This document shows positions 1 through 22,101 of a stretch of DNA of 64,000 nt, one piece after another. The notes beneath the pieces were generated by a model. The model saw only the letters and a program-made list of their open reading frames with translations, had not been told where the DNA came from and ran no database searches. Origin of the DNA: Centroberyx gerrardi (lineage: Eukaryota; Chordata; Actinopteri; Beryciformes; Berycidae); NCBI RefSeq assembly GCF_048128805.1, contig NC_136010.1:15417980-15481979 (forward strand), read 5' to 3'. Both the position numbers and the translations under genes were made by a program. Numbering within the stretch: position 1 is the first letter of the stretch; every line of letters begins with the position of its first letter.

Positions 1-1789
1 ATGCTTCACAGTCACTGTCTGGTATGTTTTGCAAGTCCACTCTCATGTATTATTGCCAACATAATATTTGTAGTATATTGTATTTATATAACCTATGTTA
101 TTTTTAAAATGTTAAAATATTAAAGTATTAACAGTTGTCCTCCACTGCAGTTAACTCAAAAATGTTCTTTTGGTAATCTACAGATTCCATACAGGTGATA
201 GTCAAGGTTTACAGACAGTTTCTGTAGGGCAGACCAAGGTCATTGTAAAAGGTGTTGGTTGTAGTTAGAAATGGGTTAATATACTGCTATTCACTATAGA
301 CGAGCAAAAAACAGCCTTTTGCTGCATTGAAACAGTTATGATTCATGTCAAAGCAAATTCCTCCAATCCTCCAAAACATGTTTTTTGAAAATTAATTTTC
401 CACCTTCCTGTGTGTTTCTTAAAGGAATACAGTAACTCTAAGCAAAAGCTGTTTGATCAGCTGACTGTTGTGTAGTTCCACTCCTTTTTGATTCAGCTCA
501 ATAAGACAGAGAGATAAGCCTCAAATCACACAGCTGCACCTTGAGTGAGAACTGGCAAAACAAGCAGAACTTCCCATCCATAAAGCTCTGACTCTCTGGT
601 GGTGTGAAAAGAAAACTTCTGCTTTTGCTACTGAGGGAAAATCTTCTCTGTCCATGTTCTGCTTCAAAAGACGTTAATTTGCTCAGCGCTGGGTGTAGGA
701 AAAACAATCAGCATCAAAAAAGCTTGAATCAAACTCAACAAATCATTTCCACTAATGCTGAATTAGATTTCAATAATTGTTACAGATGGTGCGGGAAACA
801 AGACTGGACACGCTGTAGGGCTTTGAAATGTAAGAACTCTGTCTTTTTCCCCCCAGTTGCTATTCTGTGCGCTGCTGTGTTAGTGCAGAGAATAACAAGT
901 CTGTCAGATTTGTAGTCTTGGAGAGCCTCCACATCATATCCACAGCTGTTAGGTGTTATTTTTTTTGGTGCAGTCTGATTTCATATCAACCCAAAAAATT
1001 TTAAGTAAAATAAACACATTCTGCTTCCAAAGTATTGTTTTGAAAACTGAATGGCCACTATTTGAATATTTAAAAAAAAAAAAAAAAAAATCAATGAAAA
1101 AATCATATGCACTCAGCAAATAATTGAATAAGGAACTTGCAGGGAAAAAAAGCTGTCACCATAATTCTTTTGAGGATTGTATATCCAATATATTTCTATT
1201 ATTATTGTTCTATTGTTTGGGCTGCTGGGGGGCTTGTGGTTAGAGAGACCATGCAGGTTCAAGCCCCTGTGCTGGTAAACATCTGTCCTGCTGAAGTGTC
1301 CTTGAGCAATTTCCATAAGGGTATCAATAAAGTAGCATTGTGATTATTATTATTGATACAATTTATATAACAATTTGCCCAGTATGTGCCTCCACAGCAG
1401 AAATTGTAGCATACTATATTAATTATTGACCATTTCCAGGCCATAATTCTGTGTATAGTAATTTAATCTGCTTGACTGGGGCGGGCGGCTCACCTGCGCC
1501 TAGTAAAAGGAAAAGTAGATCTCATGCTAAAACAGAAGTTTGCCCATCACTGGTGTAGCCTATCTTGTAAAAACGGCTGGCTATTTATAATAATTTATAA
1601 GTAATTGAAGCAGGAAGCTTTACGACCGACCGCAGCTACTTTTAACCTCAAGGCTCAAGAATCAATGACACAGTGTTTGAAGCAAATCTACTTCGCGTTT
1701 GCTTAGATTATAATCTTATTTGGCGTCTATGCTGAAGTTGCGTAAGGCAGATGTGGTGGGAAAAGAGGAAATACAAGTGTCAGTGTAAC
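1..1789. other. Upstream flank of ywhab, no gene seen
   Basis: AT-rich noncoding DNA. The short open frames here have no recognisable family and no splice context. It contains a poly-A run near 1071-1090, a SINE fragment at 1207-1345, and from about 1450 a gradually more GC-rich stretch that probably holds the ywhab promoter. I see no convincing TATA box next to the inferred first exon. Confidence 0.5.
1207..1345 (+). repeat. tRNA-derived SINE fragment
   Basis: The left part resembles a tRNA-like head, with a B-box-like stretch (ggttcaagcccc, about 1256-1267). It is followed by the phrase 'ctgctgaagtgtccttgagcaa', which recurs in fish SINEs and also at 59490-59520 in this window. The end is a 'tatcaataaag' tail. 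Family assignment is from memory of fish repeats and was not checked against a library. Confidence 0.6.
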
Positions 1790-1883
1790 GGAAGTGGTAC
1801 TGCCCTGAACGATACGCTGAGCGAGACGGAGGACGGAGGCTGAATCGTCCAGAGAAAAAGCAGGATTAAAAGTCGCCAATATT
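1790..1883 (+). other. ywhab: Inferred noncoding first exon of ywhab
   Basis: The GC-richer stretch before 1883 ends in a strong donor (att|gtgagtg; GT at 1884-1885). 14-3-3 genes usually have a noncoding first exon, and the first coding exon below has an acceptor only 8 nt before its ATG, so an upstream exon is required. The 5' boundary is a guess. Confidence 0.45.
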
Positions 1884-2311
1884 GTGAGTGTGTTAACCTT
1901 ACACGTGTGAACAGTGCACTATATTGTTTGATTTTTCATTTCTACATCAATGTTAGGAGGCGTGTGTCTCCGTCTTCGGTTTAATTCTATTGAGAAGCCA
2001 TCATACTAGCGGAGCTGGCTAACGGTATCTAGCGGTTTGTGAAAGGACTCGCTCATTGGCTATCTAGCAAGCTAGCCTACGTTCGGAATCGGATTCCATG
2101 ACACTTTGTTCTGTCAGGCTCACCAACATCGGTGGGCCATGTTACAGCTGTTGAAAATGAATTAATTATTAAAAATAAAGCATTACAGTAGTAGACTGTG
2201 TTTTTCTATTGATTATAGAAAATGGCAACCATCGATTCCCTAGGCCCTAAACCGTAGTTTCAAGTAAAAGTCAGCCATTGCTAATGCTGGCCTAGCTAAC
2301 GTACGTTAGAC

Positions 2312-2337
2312 AGCGGTCCGTTAGACGACGGACCGCT
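2312..2337. repeat. Perfect short inverted repeat in ywhab intron 1
   Basis: Ten-base arms (agcggtccgt / acggaccgct) around a six-base loop, inside a stretch rich in 'gctaacgtta' words. It could form a hairpin or be a remnant of a small inverted-repeat element. No function is assigned. Confidence 0.6.
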
Positions 2338-3010
2338 AGCTAGCTAACACTTAACCACCCCAATCGCCTCACGTTATAATTAATAAGGCAGATTAGGACT
2401 ATCTACCTAATCCAGTCAGGTTGGCAACGTTACATATGAACAAAACTGACGAGGATATTCGGAGTCGGTCGCTTTTAACAAGCTAACGTTACTAAGCGAA
2501 TGTTATCAAGTCACTAGCAGTATTGAGAGGGCCTTAAAACCTGACCCGGGAAGGCTTCGGCTAATGTTAGCAAATGTCAATTGTAGTAAATGAGCCAATG
2601 AGGCCTGCGTGTACATACACATTTAGCTTATAGCAGTTGTAAAGAGTGTTAACTATTTGAGTTCAGCCATAACTAGGTATGACCGGGTGGGAGAAGAATT
2701 AGATAGCGTTATTAGCTAGTTCGCTAACGTTAGCCAGCTGATATGTATGATTGACCCAGTTGCTAGGGGCCCAATCCGCATTGCCTATCGTCAGTTCCCA
2801 TTGACTCGAATTGTTCCCCTGCCCAAGGCGTAAAAGACGTGCATGTCTATTCAAATAAGATCATTAGTGTAAACAACACATAGGGATGTCTGGTGAGTGG
2901 GCAATATCAGTACAAAGATGTACCAATACCAAAGATGTCCCTGTCTTTTGATTGACAGCTCATAACCAACTACTACTAATATTATATTATCTTCTTTTTC
3001 AGTCTAGAAA

Positions 3011-4985
<1,975 letters not shown>

Positions 4986-6745
4986 TGGAATTGCACTGTT
5001 AATCCACCTACACTCTTATCTTAAACACAGACAGCTTATATACATCCCCCTCCACTCCATCAGCCCCTCCCCCTTCTGTATGACAAGCAGCCTGAATTGC
5101 TCCTGACCAACTAGTTTACCCCTCTCAGTTCACTGTGAGGCGACAGGGTAATTTTCAGTTGTTAGCAGATTCAGTCACTTTGTGGAAAAATGTTGTATTG
5201 AGTAGTGAGTCCATGTTGCTGTTGTTTTTGTTGGCTTTGTGTGTATGTGTCTGCTAGATTGTATGAGTTGTGAGAGAGGAGTGCGAATGGATGTGAATGA
5301 TTGTGTGTATGGGGTGTGTGTATGGGGGGAGGGGTTGTGAATTCTAATCGTCCTTCCTAATTCCTTTGTCCCAGCTAGTTTGTTGTGCATTTTTCATCCT
5401 TTTTTTTTTTTTTTGTTACGTTTCTTTTTTTGTGATTCGTCATGGTATTTACAGGTTTTATCGTATGGTAATTAAACTGGCAGTTGATTTTCACCAAACA
5501 CTGTGATGCTAGGTGTTCCATTTGCTTCACAAACCAAATTGTTTGCGTTTGAATTTCAGACACAGTACAATCCTGTATTCAACTAACTGCAATTCTGCTG
5601 TGGGCTCATACAGAAAGGAGGCAGGCTGTATTGTGACACTGACATCTTGGTGTTATGCTCTTTGATCATGTTCACAAATTCACAATTTTAAAGTTTTATT
5701 AAGGGACCCCTTAGATTGTCATGGTAGATTTCCTCAAACATAAGACATTCCACTTTATTAGGCTTTTTGAAAGGCAGTGCTCTTTTTTTTTTTTTTTTAA
5801 ACTAAGTATGGATTGTCTTTGTAGTTTTACTCACTGTTCAGGTGCTGCTTGAACTCAGTACAATGAAAATTGTATGTGCTTAAATGTGGTTCCATGTATT
5901 TTGCAAGATTGACTATCATCTGTATGTAAAACCTAAAGTAACCTTTTATTGATGTTAATTGAAAATGTCTTATCACACTGTATCAACCCTGCTTGCAAAA
6001 TATTCCTCTTAAAGCGGTTGTTTTCTCCAAAGTTTTTGTGCCTGGCTTTCTCTTGCAGCCTATTTTATTTGTATTAGGTGGCAGCAGCTGTTTTGATTTT
6101 ATGAATTTCAGAAAGTATGAGTTAGACCAGACACGTTTCAAATGGTAAACCATGACTTAGGTCTTTACCAAGGTGCATCATTATGCCGTTTAAGATTGCT
6201 AGTATGAACTATGGCCTCAAAAATTAGATTTATTTTGAAGATGCAAATTGGAGAAACCCATTCTATCACCTTGGAAGAAGCTCAGTGTCACAATACCATG
6301 TATCACCACTACATTCCACATACTGTAGTTGAAGACACCATTCCACATATAGCTGACAGTCTGTTTACTCTGACAATGTTCCAATGAATTGAGATAATCT
6401 TCAGTTGAAAAAATTCTTGTCAATTTATCTTTATGCTTGATGAAAATGCAGTTAGTGAATGTGGAACAAAGCCTGTCTGTATATCAGGTATCTCAACTTG
6501 CTTTGTTTTTACTGACAAGTCTTCTGGCTAAAATTTGCTTCTGTAACAGTCTATTACCCAGTGCACACACGTGGTTGTGAAAATTTAGAATAGCTCTAAA
6601 AAGCAATGATGAAATGGAGATAAACAATGGTTGGTGTAATTCTAGATTTGTGTATGTATCTTAAAACCATTCTAGTTTCACTATACATGTAAGAAATAGG
6701 AAAGTGTCAAAGACCATTCAGTGAAATAAAGTTTCGTTTAAGATA
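4986..6745 (+). other. ywhab: ywhab 3' untranslated region
   Basis: About 1.75 kb of AT-rich, ORF-free sequence directly after the stop codon. It ends after a canonical AATAAA at 6725-6730. Length and composition fit the long 3' UTRs of 14-3-3 genes. The exact cleavage site is not visible. Confidence 0.6.
6725..6730 (+). terminator. ywhab: Polyadenylation signal of ywhab
   Basis: AATAAA hexamer, the last good one before the microsatellite at 6799. It is the likely 3' end signal of ywhab. Confidence 0.55.
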
Positions 6746-6798
6746 ACAGGCAAAATGTCTTCATCTTTATTCGTAAGGAATGCAGTAATGCCAAAAAG

Positions 6799-6857
6799 TG
6801 TGTGTGTGTGTGTGTGTGTGGTGGTGGTGGTGGTGGTGGTGGTGGTGGGGGGGGGGG
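6799..6857 (+). repeat. Compound (TG)n-(GGT)n-G(n) microsatellite
   Basis: Uninterrupted TG from 6799, GGT triplets from about 6820, then a run of about twelve G to 6857. It sits just beyond the inferred ywhab 3' end. Confidence 0.95.
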
Positions 6858-6999
6858 TCAGGTGAATTTTCTGACCTCAGTGTGGGGTACACTGCTAAAA
6901 ATGTTGGCGAGGCTCTGCAGATCAAGCCCTTTCTCACTGGCATTTGAACGCAACCATCAGAGGGCAAAATTAATAGCATTTATACCGATTTTCCCCCGG

Positions 7000-7214
7000 T
7001 CATACAGGAACTAGTTTTCCTCGCGGAGGGTTATGTCAGTTAACCTCTACCCTCACAGCTCAATTAACAGACACGGCGCGGAGAGCAAAGGCAGGTGTTC
7101 TACGGCAATAATTAAATGAAAACAAACACCGTGGCCGAAGTAGGAACGGGACTCACAACCTGCTGTGGAAATCATACATCGGAGGTGTGTGACGCCGTTA
7201 GCCAATTTAAAGCT
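7000..7214 (+). other. pabpc1l: Candidate promoter and noncoding first exon of pabpc1l
   Basis: Somewhat GC-richer sequence (gcgcgg at about 7076-7083) ends with a good donor (agct|gtaagt; GT at 7215-7216). The coding first exon at 9887 is preceded by a pyrimidine-rich tract and 'ctag', so an upstream noncoding exon is plausible. This is inference only. Confidence 0.25.
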
Positions 7215-8232
7215 GTAAGTAACCATAACTTGGGCCATTTTGATTGAGTTGATTAACGTTAACATTCATATTTAGTTGATTATTTTGTTTAACCTGTAGC
7301 TCCGTTACTTTGATAAGCGGAGTCAATGCTAACCTAAGTCCATGTGATCTGAACAATGCACTTTTTGGGGAACGCGCCAGGGAATGAGAATTGAATTGCT
7401 GTTCAGTGTAAAGGAAAGGATGTAGTTTAGCTAGTTGGGTGTAAACCAAAAATAACCAAGCAACCAACCAATATTTTGGGAACTGATGAGTATTTTCCTC
7501 TAGGCCTATCTAATTTATGTAAGTTAGTTTGATTTCTGCCGAACCTGCAATGAATTAGCATGTTAGGTGAAGCGACTTTTGCTAACTTAGCTACTTCATG
7601 TTTAGGTTGCCACACCTTTTCACCCCAGCATCTTAACCGCACCTTTTCACCCTTGCTTGAAATTTGTTTTCAGTAACGTTTATTATGTTAGTCTCGGCTA
7701 ATAATGCATAAAAAATCGATAGTGCTAACCATGCACACAAACTTCATTATTTTATAAGTGTCCTGTTGTTACTGCCAACATAGCAATATACCCAAAATCA
7801 GAATGGATTATGTGCATAATGCATGTCATCTTTGGTCCATATGGTTCTCCATATCACAACACTACTTCAAGGAAGCAAGATTAGTAATGTCATTCTGTCC
7901 ATTCGGGACAGCTGGACAATCAATAACAAATATAGGCTAGTTCACCCTGTACTGTTTTGATTTAAGTGTCTCATAAATTAATCCCCCTTTGTCTTTGTTA
8001 AATATCATTTCCATGTTGTAATTATTTTTTCTTCCAGTCCCTGCAAATGGATGATAGCACACTTAGTTTTGAGATGCAAAAGGTTTATGTAATTCCGGAC
8101 ACTTAATTCAGTTCATGTTGGCTTCAATATTAACCCTTCCTGTAGTTTCACAATGTCACAGATAGCTGTAGGGAATTGCAGGCTATGTACTGAACTCTTA
8201 TTTTTCCATTTATCAGCCACTGTTGCCATCCA

Positions 8233-8234
<2 letters not shown>
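7215..8234. other. Noncoding stretch, nothing recognised
   Basis: AT-rich DNA with short open frames that match no family I know. It is either intergenic or the first intron of pabpc1l. Confidence 0.4.
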
Positions 8235-8290
<56 letters not shown>

Positions 8291-8340
8291 TTTTATTTTT
8301 ATTTTTTTATTTAATTTATTTATTTATTTTTTTTAAATAC
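8235..8340. repeat. (TA)n microsatellite and T-rich low-complexity tract
   Basis: TA repeat from 8235 to about 8282, followed by a T-rich low-complexity run. It borders the truncated end of the Tc1-like element. Confidence 0.9.
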
Positions 8341-8344
8341 TCCT

Positions 8345-9026
8345 CACAGATACATTCATTACTGTTAACTTTGGATCCTCTCCATGAAGACACTGTTGCC
8401 CAAAATGCAGTCTAAGGATTCACGGTTCTTAATTGTTACCCTTGAGGTCTTTGTCACCTCCTTGAGATTTGTACGCCGCTCTTGCAGTGATCTTTGCAAA
8501 ACACCCACCCTTAAGGAGAGTAGCAATGGTGGTGAATTTCTTCCATTTGTTCTATTTACCTGTCCGACTGTCGACTGATGGAGACCCGAGTCTTTCGAGA
8601 TGCTTTGGTAACTCTTTCCAGCCGAGTTCGGCAACTCGTCTTCTGAAATCTCTTTTGATCGGGGCATGTTTTACTTCCACAGATCTCTGTTGTGAAGAGC
8701 AGACTCTGTTGGTAACCGAACTTTGTGGATGTTTTGGTGGAGAAGGGCATCGTATCTGAATGTCATCACATTGGCTGGATTACCTGAATTGCCCTCTATC
8801 ATATAAGTCATTATCTTGGAGGTTCACATACTTTTTCCAGCCTAGACTGTGAATGCTTAAACCGTGTCTTCAATAAAACATGAAAAAGTACAACTGTTTG
8901 TGTGTTGTGTGTTTATTCAGATTGTTTATTATGACTGAGATGAAGTTTAGACCACATTTTGGAACCAATTAATGCAGAAATCCAGGCAATTCCAAAGGGT
9001 TCACAAATGTTTTTCTCACAACTGTA
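8345..9026 (-). mobile_element. Truncated Tc1-like DNA transposon
   Basis: On the minus strand, 8667 down to about 8365 reads as a Tc1-family transposase N-terminus. It opens MPRSKEISEDEL and has the helix-turn-helix stretch 'SISKDSGLHQSTVGQ', then continues as a decayed linker. The DDE catalytic part is absent; the element breaks off into the AT tract at 8340. The other flank carries the family's typical terminal sequence ('aattccaaagggttcaca', ending 'ctcacaactgta' at 9026). It is a dead fossil copy. Confidence 0.75.
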
Positions 9027-9880
9027 GCTTCTCATATGTGTGAAGTGACATCACATGCCTTTGGGTCGGAACTTCAAGACTAAATCGCACCAAAAGACCC
9101 ACAATCGGTGTGTGTCCAAAACTGGATGATGTCCGGAATTGGACACAGTTCTGTTAGTTAACTAAACTCGCAGGCTTTTTATCATCGTTCTGATGCTTCG
9201 TCCCTAGTAGTGCTGCATGAGACCTGTTGAGGGTCCGCTTGTGATGTGGTCCTGCCTACCCTTCAACCTGATTGGTCGATGGAACTCACCATTGACATTG
9301 ATGAGCTGTGCGCTTCAGCCAAAGATGAATTTTATTTTCAGTTCTGAAAGCAGGTGAGGCGCCCATAGTTCTGGGTGCTGAAAAGAGGTCCGGTGCATGT
9401 ATTGGGTCGGGTCTGCCTTGTCATAGAAAACGACAATGAAAAAACACCAGTGCCAGTTCCCCGGTGGACACGGCCCCTTACATTGGTGTGCTTCTAAATG
9501 TACAGTTTAAATTTTATGATACATCTCAACCTTATGTTGTGTAGATGTGCCTATGCTAGTTGGATTTCAGTCAACTCTCAGTAGACCAAAACAATTGATG
9601 GCTAAGGGCCAGTTAGTGAGTGCAAGCTGTTCAAAGTGGAGAAATATGGCCAATTGTTCTTTAGACGAAGTTGGATGCCCAGAACTTTTTTTACTACTAA
9701 GATCTTACCTGCTATTTGTCTAAATGGTGACATTAAACATGACACCTGTCTCCTATCCAGTATCCTGATTTGACATATTTTTATGGCCAACATATTCACT
9801 GTCTTTAAAGACATGGGCTCCAAGCATGCTTTAGCTGCTGACAACTGTCTTTTTGTTTTTCTCTCTTAAACTAGTTGTAA

Positions 9881-18810
<8,930 letters not shown>

Positions 18811-19215
18811 CAAACCCTTTCAGGTCAGCAACAACTCGTCTTCCTCTGACCTGTTAGGGCACTTTCAGCAACATGTGGATGCTTGGGCTGCTGTAATGAC
18901 AATCACAATTTGACAGTGATGGAGAGAAAATCCTACACAAATGACCTTTAACACAAATGTTTTAAAGGGAAATTTGTTTAGTTATAGTCAAAATGATTTT
19001 TGATGTTACACCAAAAGGGCTTAACTATTTCATTTTTTTCCAGATGTCAAAGATTTTCTGAAGGAGGAAAAAGATTAAAAAAAAAAAAATTACAAAAAGA
19101 GTGAAATTTAGAAAAGAAAAAAAAAGTTTCTACATGGCACTTTTGTTGTTGTTGATATTTTTGTTAAAGATAAAGTCTAGAATGTATGCATTAAACCTGT
19201 CTTGTGTCATTTATT
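18811..19215 (+). other. pabpc1l: pabpc1l 3' untranslated region
   Basis: Sequence after the stop, probably spliced once more: a donor-like 'caggtcagc' lies near 18822 and an acceptor 'tttttttccag' ends at 19043. It ends past an ATTAAA-type signal near 19190. The UTR intron is inference from splice-like signals only. Confidence 0.4.
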
Positions 19216-19499
19216 ACACATAAAAGGTAAATGCATTAGTGATAGGCCTCTTATCATGCAGCTTAGCATATTATGTTCTTTCAAAATTTGTTTTATCTTG
19301 CTCTTAAGTTCTTGAATGACATATTGGATGTGCTTCTCGTCTTTCTTATACAGTGTTATATTCTCTAGACCGGTCCAGAGAACGCCTTTTCAGAAGAATG
19401 TTTAGCCTTATCATAGTGCATGATTTAGGCCTGTGTATAGTTGATTATAGTTTTTGAAAACAGCCATTCGCTGTGTGAGAGCCAGTCTGTTTGATTGTT

Positions 19500-19850
19500 G
19501 GGGTCTGGGTTAAGGCTGGTCCCATGACGGTGGTGCGTGGCAGTGGACAGGCGCATGTTCCTCAGTTCAGATCCCCTGTGTTAGTAAGTGGGGCCCAAGA
19601 GTGTGTCCCACATCCTCTAGTCCAGGAAACACTGCGCCCACAACCGGTTGAAGAAATAAACTCAACTGGCTGCACTTTAAAGGGGAACACCGGCCATTTA
19701 AAAATGTTTAGTGTCAAGGTAATAGAACATAATAGAAGAGACACTGCTGCCTGCTCATGCTTGAGCATTCATCGAGAATGTGCAGCAAAACCACTAGGTG
19801 GCTACTGTGAGATGTCATTAATTGTATAGAATTAATGACATTTTTGATCT
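19500..19850 (+). repeat. SINE-like sequence followed by a dispersed repeat fragment
   Basis: 'agttcagatcccctgtgtta' resembles a decayed tRNA-derived B box. From 19679 'ttaaaggggaacaccggcca' and 'ccactaggtggctactgtga' resemble another dispersed element. Both assignments are by eye. Confidence 0.35.
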
Positions 19851-20639
19851 AAATAAACGTTCTATAAACGTCACAATCTGAATCTCTTATGTGAACAATA
19901 ATGGGTTATGACACGGGAAAACAATGCCATACCTGTCTGAGTCATTTTGTTTCCCAGTGTTCATAGTCCATCCAGTATTTTATTTCCTCACGTGGGGGAC
20001 AGACGACAGTCGTCACTCGGAGGAAGACGAGGTTTGTTTGTGGGCTCATTAGCTGCATTGGTCGGTCTGTGTTGTTGGTGTGGTATTGGATGTGGAGTTG
20101 ATCCAATGTCACTCCTGATATACCAGTCTCAGGCCCTGATCCCATGAGCATCTTGTGTCAAAAAATTGACAATATCCAATGTATATCAATGAGACCTATG
20201 TGTTGATGGATGACATGGATTGACAGAGTGCAGTGTGTGGAAAATCTTGCAGCCCTGAAACTAGTTGACCTTTAGACAGACATCTGCTAAAGGACTTCAT
20301 CAGCCAATGAAATTTGTACAGACTGCTTCAAAAAGTTGATTGTACAAATGAGGAATAAAATTGAGGACTAAAATTGACTAGCTGTTAAACAGTGTTGTTA
20401 TTTAGCTGTAAACAAAGGTTCCATGTTGATTAAAATGGCAAATGGCCATGCAAGTTGTGGTTCTCAAACTTTTTTTTTATTTGAAAGTCTTCACTTCTCA
20501 AACCTCACTTTATACGAAGGCCTTCTCATAGTTTTGATTTATTCTTTTATCTACACCTTTTTTTTTTTTTACCCGTTTTATTTGTTTTTACGGTTTTGTT
20601 TTAACTATTTGCCTCTTTCATTTTATATATTCTTGCTTT

Positions 20640-20745
20640 GCTTATCCCATGTCATTTTTATTGTAATTGGTATTCTTATTTCATTTTTATGTAAAGCACT
20701 TTAACTTTGTTTGAAGAAATGCTACATAAATAAAATTATTAAATA
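20640..20745 (+). repeat. LINE 3'-end fragment (L2/CR1-like)
   Basis: 'tgtaaagcactttaactttg' followed by 'gaaatgctacataaataaaa' is the typical 3' terminus of fish L2-type LINEs, ending in short ATTA-like repeats. No reverse transcriptase remains upstream, as expected for 5'-truncated copies. Confidence 0.55.
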
Positions 20746-21639
20746 TTTTGTTTGCCCTGCGATAAAGTGTCATTTTCTCTCTTTCTGTTTTTTGTTTTTT
20801 TGTCTAAAGCAAATGGGACCTTTGTCGGCCACAGAAAGTGTGTCAGGGGTGGATGTGGTTTGAGTCCGTCTTGAAATCTGCAAGGCTGCAGATAGACCCT
20901 TCCAGTTTACTGTCATTCTCCTATAGAAAACAATGACCTTCCAGTTTGCTGTCTGCCACAATGTGAATGGTGGCCTTTTTCACTGTTAGGTGGTAAACCA
21001 ATCCAGGCATGTCTACTGCCCTCTTCTGGCCAGCTGGGGTAAGGTGTTGGTTTGTTTCATGGCCGTTTTGGGTGTTAGGACAGACGGAGAAACACGGGAA
21101 TGCAATTATCAAATATCAATATTTCTTTCAATGCTTTTAAAGGAATAGGGTTCAACTCCTCAATGACTTATTTAGAGTACGTTATGCCAAATCCTAAACA
21201 TTTTGGGTTTTGCAGTCTGAAAGGATGAAATCTTGTCTTTTGGATTGGTTGAATTTCATGTTCATACGGTTGCAAGTGGCATACAACAAAATATTTAATT
21301 AACTAATTTTTTGGAGTAATTTCTCCTAGTATTTGTTCATCTGTGAGAGAACTGAGGGAAACTCTTTCAAACATAGAAGCCAATAACTCACCATAAAGCT
21401 GACACTGTAGATTTCCATATGCATCTGACAGTTCAAAATATGAGGAAGGGAGCTCCAGTTTAAGTCCAACTTAATGAAAAAATATTCATCAATAAAATGC
21501 ATAATACAGGAGGATGGGCTCAATGTTGTAATTAAGGCTTTAATTACAAATACATTTTGATAGTGAATCTAGAAGTGACAAACCAAACTTTCAAAAGGTG
21601 ACAGAATGCTTCGTTGAATTCTCAAATTATTTACCAAAG

Positions 21640-22101
21640 TTTATTGAGAACCTTCATACAAAAATCAAATCATGGTCGGAACAAGAGTTATTTATAAAGA
21701 AGTAACAATTCCTCATTGTTGACAAAATATGCTTTTGGCGTTTTTAAGGCCTACTAACCCAACACATTTTTGGAACTCACTGGGATTCTTTTTATAAATC
21801 TAAAAATGTTGATGCAAACAAGCAAATAAAGACTGCTACAGCGGCAGACAGTAATGATATTTAAAAACATACAGAACTGTAGATACCTGCAAATTAGTTC
21901 TCAGTGGTAGTTTACAACACAAACCCACAAAGAATTTGAAATACAACTCAGAACTGCCCAATTCTCAATAGTAGATAAACAGAGGCAGTTGTTTTATTAT
22001 TCACAACCAACTAACTTCAATGCATCTGTTTCAATGAGATTTCAATGTATGCAAACCAATGTATGTACATTCACTTATTAATAAGCATCTCTCCGGTGGA
22101 C
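21640..22101 (-). other. rbm39: rbm39 3' untranslated region
   Basis: AT-rich sequence after the stop codon. A minus-strand AATAAA (plus TTTATT at 21640-21645) marks a plausible end. Other poly(A) sites further on cannot be excluded. Confidence 0.45.

Larger units (their letters stand above)
19216..21639. other. Gap between convergent pabpc1l and rbm39
   Basis: No convincing gene. It holds SINE-like sequence around 19500-19640, a dispersed-repeat-like stretch from 19679 ('ttaaaggggaacaccggcca'), and a LINE-like 3' end at 20640-20745. The remainder is unremarkable AT-rich DNA. Confidence 0.5.

Noticed and set aside
604-915. 103-codon open frame upstream of ywhab
   Set aside because: No family, low-complexity leucine start, no splice or poly(A) context.
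8384-8759. Plus-strand open frames in the Tc1 remnant
   Set aside because: Antisense to the transposase fragment; no family match.
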